Shown piece by piece: positions 12,752 to 15,731 of a stretch of DNA of 15,731 bases. Numbering within the stretch: the stretch's first letter is position 1; each line of letters starts with the position of its first letter. Below the pieces are notes generated by a model that was not told the DNA's origin, searched no databases, and saw nothing but the letters and a program-made list of their open reading frames with translations. The DNA is from Alphaproteobacteria bacterium (GTDB lineage: Bacteria; Pseudomonadota; Alphaproteobacteria; Micavibrionales; Micavibrionaceae). The translations under genes were made by a program, and so were the position numbers. The DNA lies in the NCBI GenBank assembly GCA_030432775.1, contig JAUILO010000047.1, forward strand, positions 1 through 15,731, read 5' to 3'.

Positions 12752-14671
12752 TTACTCTAGACCCAAGATGGTTTCTTGTACCATAAAACGAGCCTCATTT
12801 GTTAACCCCACTGTAACTAGGCTGTGTACTATTTCTCCATATACATTGAAGTCAATGCCCGCGGTGTTTTTTGTATTTTTTGTATCAACACTTTGGAGAG
12901 ACATAGTGACATATAAAATGACTTCGCCAATGCTTCTTTTTTTTGTGGCTTTGGCTAGCGCATTCAATAAGTTACTAGATGGCATTACATAATCTGCATC
13001 TAATGTCAAGTCCGCTTCTTTTTCATAATTACTTTCACTGGCATAATTATGTAATTCATCGGCTTTGTCAAGTTTTTCATAACTCTGACTTATTAGAAGA
13101 CGCTGATATTTTGTTAAGTCGTTGAAATCCGGTCGTTTTCGCTCTTTTTCATTGGGAATTAATTTATCCAGATCATGTGACAGTCCAAGAGCAAAAAGGG
13201 TATAAACGGCATCTTTTGCGTAGAATACACTTTTGTGATGTTTTGTTATGGATAACATCCATTCGTCATTAATTGGGGTGTTTGTACGAATCAAAATTGA
13301 TAGGGCTGTGCGAATCACATGATCGGGTAATTTTTCCGCATTTGCCTTTAAAATATAAGGCGCAAAGGGGTAGAAAGATTCGATATCATGCGCCTGTGCC
13401 AGCTCCAGCGTATTAATAATCAGATCGGTATAGCGCGGGTCAACGGGCAATTCTTTACCAGTGTGATTAATTTTGCGTTCGTATTGTTCACTTTCCTTAA
13501 TGACTTCAAGCGCCTGGAACAAATATGGCAGACGTTTCCAGCCTTTAAGTGTGCGATATGAATTCAGGTGTAAATCCGGTTGTTTGACGGTTTGGAAATA
13601 TACCGAGCGGTAAAACTCTTCCAGCAATGATGTCTGGACATAGCCGGTTCTGATGCCGTGAGTGATTAAATCAATTTTCCTGTGACTTTGTAGGTTTGGG
13701 TCAGAAAGCAACAGGGCGATTTGATAGGCAGGTAGATCAGCTTCGTTTTTTGTATCAAACATCTGGTAATCAATTTTACCCAGAGCAAAAAGTGCTGATG
13801 TTCTGGGGGTTGCAAGCTTTGCAAGATCCTTTTCGTTTTTGATCTTGATGCGGTAGCTCTTTTTCTTGATGATCTTATTATAGATAGATTGTAATGAGGC
13901 ACTTTCCGATGCTTCTTGTTTTTGTGCTTCTGAGATGGTGTCACTATCACCTTCGCCATCTTTTGTTTCATCCTTATTGTCTGAATCATTGATATTTTTG
14001 ATATCAAGCTGCCAATGACAAAGTTGGTTCAGGGCTTGCCAGTAAATATCAGCACTGAAGCGTGAATACATGCTCAGAACTTCTAGGCAGCCAAGTTCTG
14101 GCTGGCCGCTGGCAAGTAGTGCCAAAACGCCGCTTTCGGCCAATGTTTCTTCGTATGCAGGAATGGTTTCAAGCTTATATAGCGCAGCTGCATCGGCGAA
14201 CATACCCATTTCAACAAGCTTGCGCACCCGAAGTGAGAATAAATCCTCGCCTAGTTTTGAATTGGAATAGTTTTCGAAAAAGGCCGGGTTGGCCTGTGTT
14301 AGAAGTAAGTCACGGTTTAGCGTCTTGATAGATTGGTAACGCCCTGTGGCTGGCAGCTGTGCAATCAGTTTCTTAACCTGTTTATAGTCGCTATTCTGCC
14401 AAATGCCTTGCCCCAGACTTTGTGCGTTTTCTTCGTTAAATACACCAAGGCTCTCAAGGTCTGTGATGTTGATCTTCAACGTGGCGGGCAGCTTTGTTTT
14501 TCCAAGCTCTTCGACAGATAAATAACCCTTGGGCAGAGCACCGTGTTTATCGCTTGTTTTATGCGCAACTTTTGGCGTACTTCCGGCCATACGGTCTTGC
14601 GCTTGTGATAGGGCGCTCATATTCATGCAGAAAGCTGCGGTGAGAATAGGGGTGAGTAAATAGCGAAACAT
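12752..14671 (-). CDS. Hypothetical secreted alpha-helical protein upstream of xerD
   Basis: I do not recognise a named family. From M at 14671 the protein is 639 residues and starts with a Sec signal: MFRYLLTPILTAAF as n- and h-region and a likely SQA|Q cleavage after about residue 24. The mature part is almost entirely helical-looking, with repeated Leu/Ala/Tyr-spaced segments resembling a TPR or similar solenoid. A Asp/Lys/Glu/Ser-rich disordered insertion (INDSDNKDETKDGEGDSD region) lies about one third in. A longer start at 14755 (667 aa) directly abuts the stop of the small upstream gene (TAAATG). That could allow coupled translation but would put 28 residues before the signal peptide and has no Shine-Dalgarno. 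It is the middle gene of a three-gene unit ending with xerD (17-bp gap). A periplasmic scaffold or lattice role is possible but not shown. Confidence 0.8.
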   Translation of the reverse strand: MFRYLLTPILTAAFCMNMSALSQAQDRMAGSTPKVAHKTSDKHGALPKGYLSVEELGKTKLPATLKINITDLESLGVFNEENAQSLGQGIWQNSDYKQVKKLIAQLPATGRYQSIKTLNRDLLLTQANPAFFENYSNSKLGEDLFSLRVRKLVEMGMFADAAALYKLETIPAYEETLAESGVLALLASGQPELGCLEVLSMYSRFSADIYWQALNQLCHWQLDIKNINDSDNKDETKDGEGDSDTISEAQKQEASESASLQSIYNKIIKKKSYRIKIKNEKDLAKLATPRTSALFALGKIDYQMFDTKNEADLPAYQIALLLSDPNLQSHRKIDLITHGIRTGYVQTSLLEEFYRSVYFQTVKQPDLHLNSYRTLKGWKRLPYLFQALEVIKESEQYERKINHTGKELPVDPRYTDLIINTLELAQAHDIESFYPFAPYILKANAEKLPDHVIRTALSILIRTNTPINDEWMLSITKHHKSVFYAKDAVYTLFALGLSHDLDKLIPNEKERKRPDFNDLTKYQRLLISQSYEKLDKADELHNYASESNYEKEADLTLDADYVMPSSNLLNALAKATKKRSIGEVILYVTMSLQSVDTKNTKNTAGIDFNVYGEIVHSLVTVGLTNEARFMVQETILGLE

Positions 14672-14755
14672 ATTATTGATGATGCCTTTTGCGCTTGTCT
14701 TGAACGGGTGAGATAGATTAAACCGGTGACACTGTGAATCTGCGGGTGATTGCAT

Positions 14756-14905
14756 TTAAGGAGTTTCGGTGAAGAAACGCTCGTTAGGAATAGAAATGGT
14801 CATGGTTTCTGTTTGCACTTTGACTTCGCTAAAACTGACATAGCCTATGCCAAGAACGATACCGACTAAAATAAGAATCATGAATAATCGAAATAGTGTT
14901 TTCAT
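14756..14905 (-). CDS. Small single-span membrane protein, 49 aa
   Basis: This short frame opens at ATG 14905 with AGGAAA 8 nt upstream and stops at 14756-14758. The 49 residues have a basic N-terminus (MKTLFRLF), one hydrophobic span (about 7-25: FMILILVGIVLGIGYVSF region) and a polar tail that ends IPNERFFTETP. The tail contains no Cys, so a lipoprotein is excluded. It is probably an inner-membrane peptide with the tail in the periplasm. The stop codon is followed directly by ATG 14755 of the next frame, arguing for co-expression with the secreted protein and xerD. Short one-span proteins with a tail ending in a similar PxxRF pattern upstream of xerD are familiar to me from other alphaproteobacteria, but only from memory. 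Function is unknown. Confidence 0.7.
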   Translation of the reverse strand: MKTLFRLFMILILVGIVLGIGYVSFSEVKVQTETMTISIPNERFFTETP

Positions 14906-15021
14906 ATTAGAGTTTCCTGTAGAGCAATTATTTTATGAATGCATTAAACGCTAATAGAAATTACAGTTTAGTGCAATGTGTCATTGTTTTTTATACCAAT
15001 ATCATGGCATACAATAAAACC

Positions 15022-15579
15022 ATGAAGAACGAGTACGAACAAATCATAAGCTCTATTACCGCGCGACTTGATAAACCGATTGTTGTAATCGGTTTGATGG
15101 GGGTGGGGAAAACTCGTTTGGGACGGACACTTGCTGATACGTTGAGCCTGCCTTTTTATGATTCCGATGATGCAATCGAAGAGGCAGCAGGTATGCGGAT
15201 TCCCGATATTTTCGAAAAATTTGGTGAGCCGTATTTTCGCGACGGTGAACATCGGGTGATCAAACGTCTGCTAGAAGGCGAGAATAGGGTTTTGGCAACG
15301 GGCGGCGGCGCTATTATGACACCGGAGACCGCAGATTTGATCTGGGGGAATACTGTTTCGATCTGGGTTCAGGCGAGCTTGCAAACAATGATCTCTAGAA
15401 CATCAAAGAACTCGAACCGGCCATTGCTTAACCAGGGAAATCCAGAGGAGATTTTGAAAGCATTGGTGGAAGCGCGCTATCCTACCTATGAAAAAGCAGA
15501 TATCATGATTGAAAGTGATGCGGGATCAATCGAAACCATAATAGAGAATCTCGTGTATAAAATAGACGCATTTGTATAG
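15022..15579 (+). CDS. aroK: Shikimate kinase
   Basis: AroK phosphorylates shikimate at the 3-position with ATP, the fifth step of the aromatic amino-acid pathway, in the cytosol. From ATG 15022 the protein is 185 residues, the usual size. Visible are Walker A GLMGVGKT (24-31), the shikimate-binding YDSDD (46-50), FRDGE (72-76), the GGG loop in LATGGGAI (91-98) and the lid arginine in RPLL (133-136). Starts at 15004 and 14935 are in frame, but the extra residues (with VIVFYTNIMAY) are not like AroK. No Shine-Dalgarno sequence lies before any of them. TACAAT at 15010-15015, 6 nt before the ATG, could be a -10 giving a leaderless mRNA. The gene is divergent from the 49-aa/xerD operon. Its usual partner aroB does not begin in the remaining 152 bp. 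Confidence 0.94.
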   Translation: MKNEYEQIISSITARLDKPIVVIGLMGVGKTRLGRTLADTLSLPFYDSDDAIEEAAGMRIPDIFEKFGEPYFRDGEHRVIKRLLEGENRVLATGGGAIMTPETADLIWGNTVSIWVQASLQTMISRTSKNSNRPLLNQGNPEEILKALVEARYPTYEKADIMIESDAGSIETIIENLVYKIDAFV

Positions 15580-15590
15580 AATGTGGTGTC

Positions 15591-15628
15591 ATGTGAAATT
15601 ATTATGATGTGAAATTGTTGTAATGTGA
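15591..15628. repeat. Short direct repeats with 16-bp period
   Basis: ATGTGAAATT occurs at 15591-15600 and 15607-15616, and ATGTGA again at 15623-15628, each 16 bp apart; ATGTG also occurs at 15581. The spacers (ATTATG, GTTGTA) are related. They follow the aroK stop by 12 bp. No terminator is visible here. This could be a small degenerate minisatellite or a binding-site array for whatever begins beyond the window. Confidence 0.55.
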
Positions 15629-15731
15629 CGGGCGCGCACAGATCTAATAAGAGTTTGCGATAAGATATCAAGCTAGATATCAAACAAGGTTATAAAAAAA
15701 CGAAATATTTTAGGGTGTAGGTGTTAAAAGA

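Noticed and set aside
14672..14755. Longer start (667 aa) for the secreted protein before xerD
   Set aside because: Not excluded, because its ATG abuts the upstream stop. However, it lacks a Shine-Dalgarno sequence and would bury the signal peptide behind 28 residues, so the 14671 start is preferred.

Overview
The window looks like chromosomal DNA of an alphaproteobacterium with moderate-to-low GC and AT-rich intergenic regions. The pointers are the DnaJ-like/CobS/CobT gene trio, an alphaproteobacterial ribbon-helix-helix (RHH_4-type) regulator, and the aroK/xerD/accA neighbourhood. A Micavibrio-like or other low-GC deep-branching lineage would fit, but the sequence alone does not prove it. 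Most genes are housekeeping. No tRNA, rRNA, CRISPR array, insertion sequence or prophage was seen.

Layout. (1) 1-669, minus: the 5' part of a DHH-family phosphoesterase, cut by the window edge. (2) 736-2078, minus: clpX with a strong terminator and no clpP beside it; one of its four zinc-ligand cysteines is replaced by Phe. (3) 2287-2766, plus: a SufE-type sulfur acceptor, divergent from clpX. (4) 2917-3822, plus: an unrecognised cysteine-free protein with a Met-rich and Gly/Pro-rich tail, then a bidirectional terminator and a small degenerate 14-15 bp repeat array. (5) 4059-9796, minus: a possible long transcription unit reading DnaJ-domain protein, cobS, cobT, hisS and a small secreted four-cysteine protein. 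(6) 9797-10151: a 355-bp divergent control region with repeated AAGGTTGT-like boxes and an exact 24-bp tandem duplication carrying TATAAT. It lies upstream of a ribbon-helix-helix protein (10152-10616, plus). (7) 10617-11564, minus: accA, whose stop codon directly abuts the stop of the RHH gene. (8) 11671-14905, minus: an apparent operon of a 49-residue one-membrane-span protein, a ~640-residue secreted helical protein and xerD, closed by a terminator. (9) 15022-15579, plus: aroK, divergent from that operon, followed by short 16-bp-period repeats at the window end.

How the genes work together. ClpX (protein unfolding), SufE (Fe-S assembly), HisRS (translation), AccA (fatty-acid synthesis), AroK (shikimate pathway) and XerD (chromosome dimer resolution) are core functions. 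The most intriguing unit is the tight DnaJ-CobS-CobT cluster. CobS and CobT are named after cobalt chelatase, but no cobN or other cobalamin gene is visible here. A J-domain protein plus an AAA+ ATPase plus a VWA/MIDAS protein resembles a MoxR/VWA-type chaperone machine. The 49-aa/secreted protein/xerD operon contains two unrecognised envelope proteins and is the second place where undescribed biology could lie.
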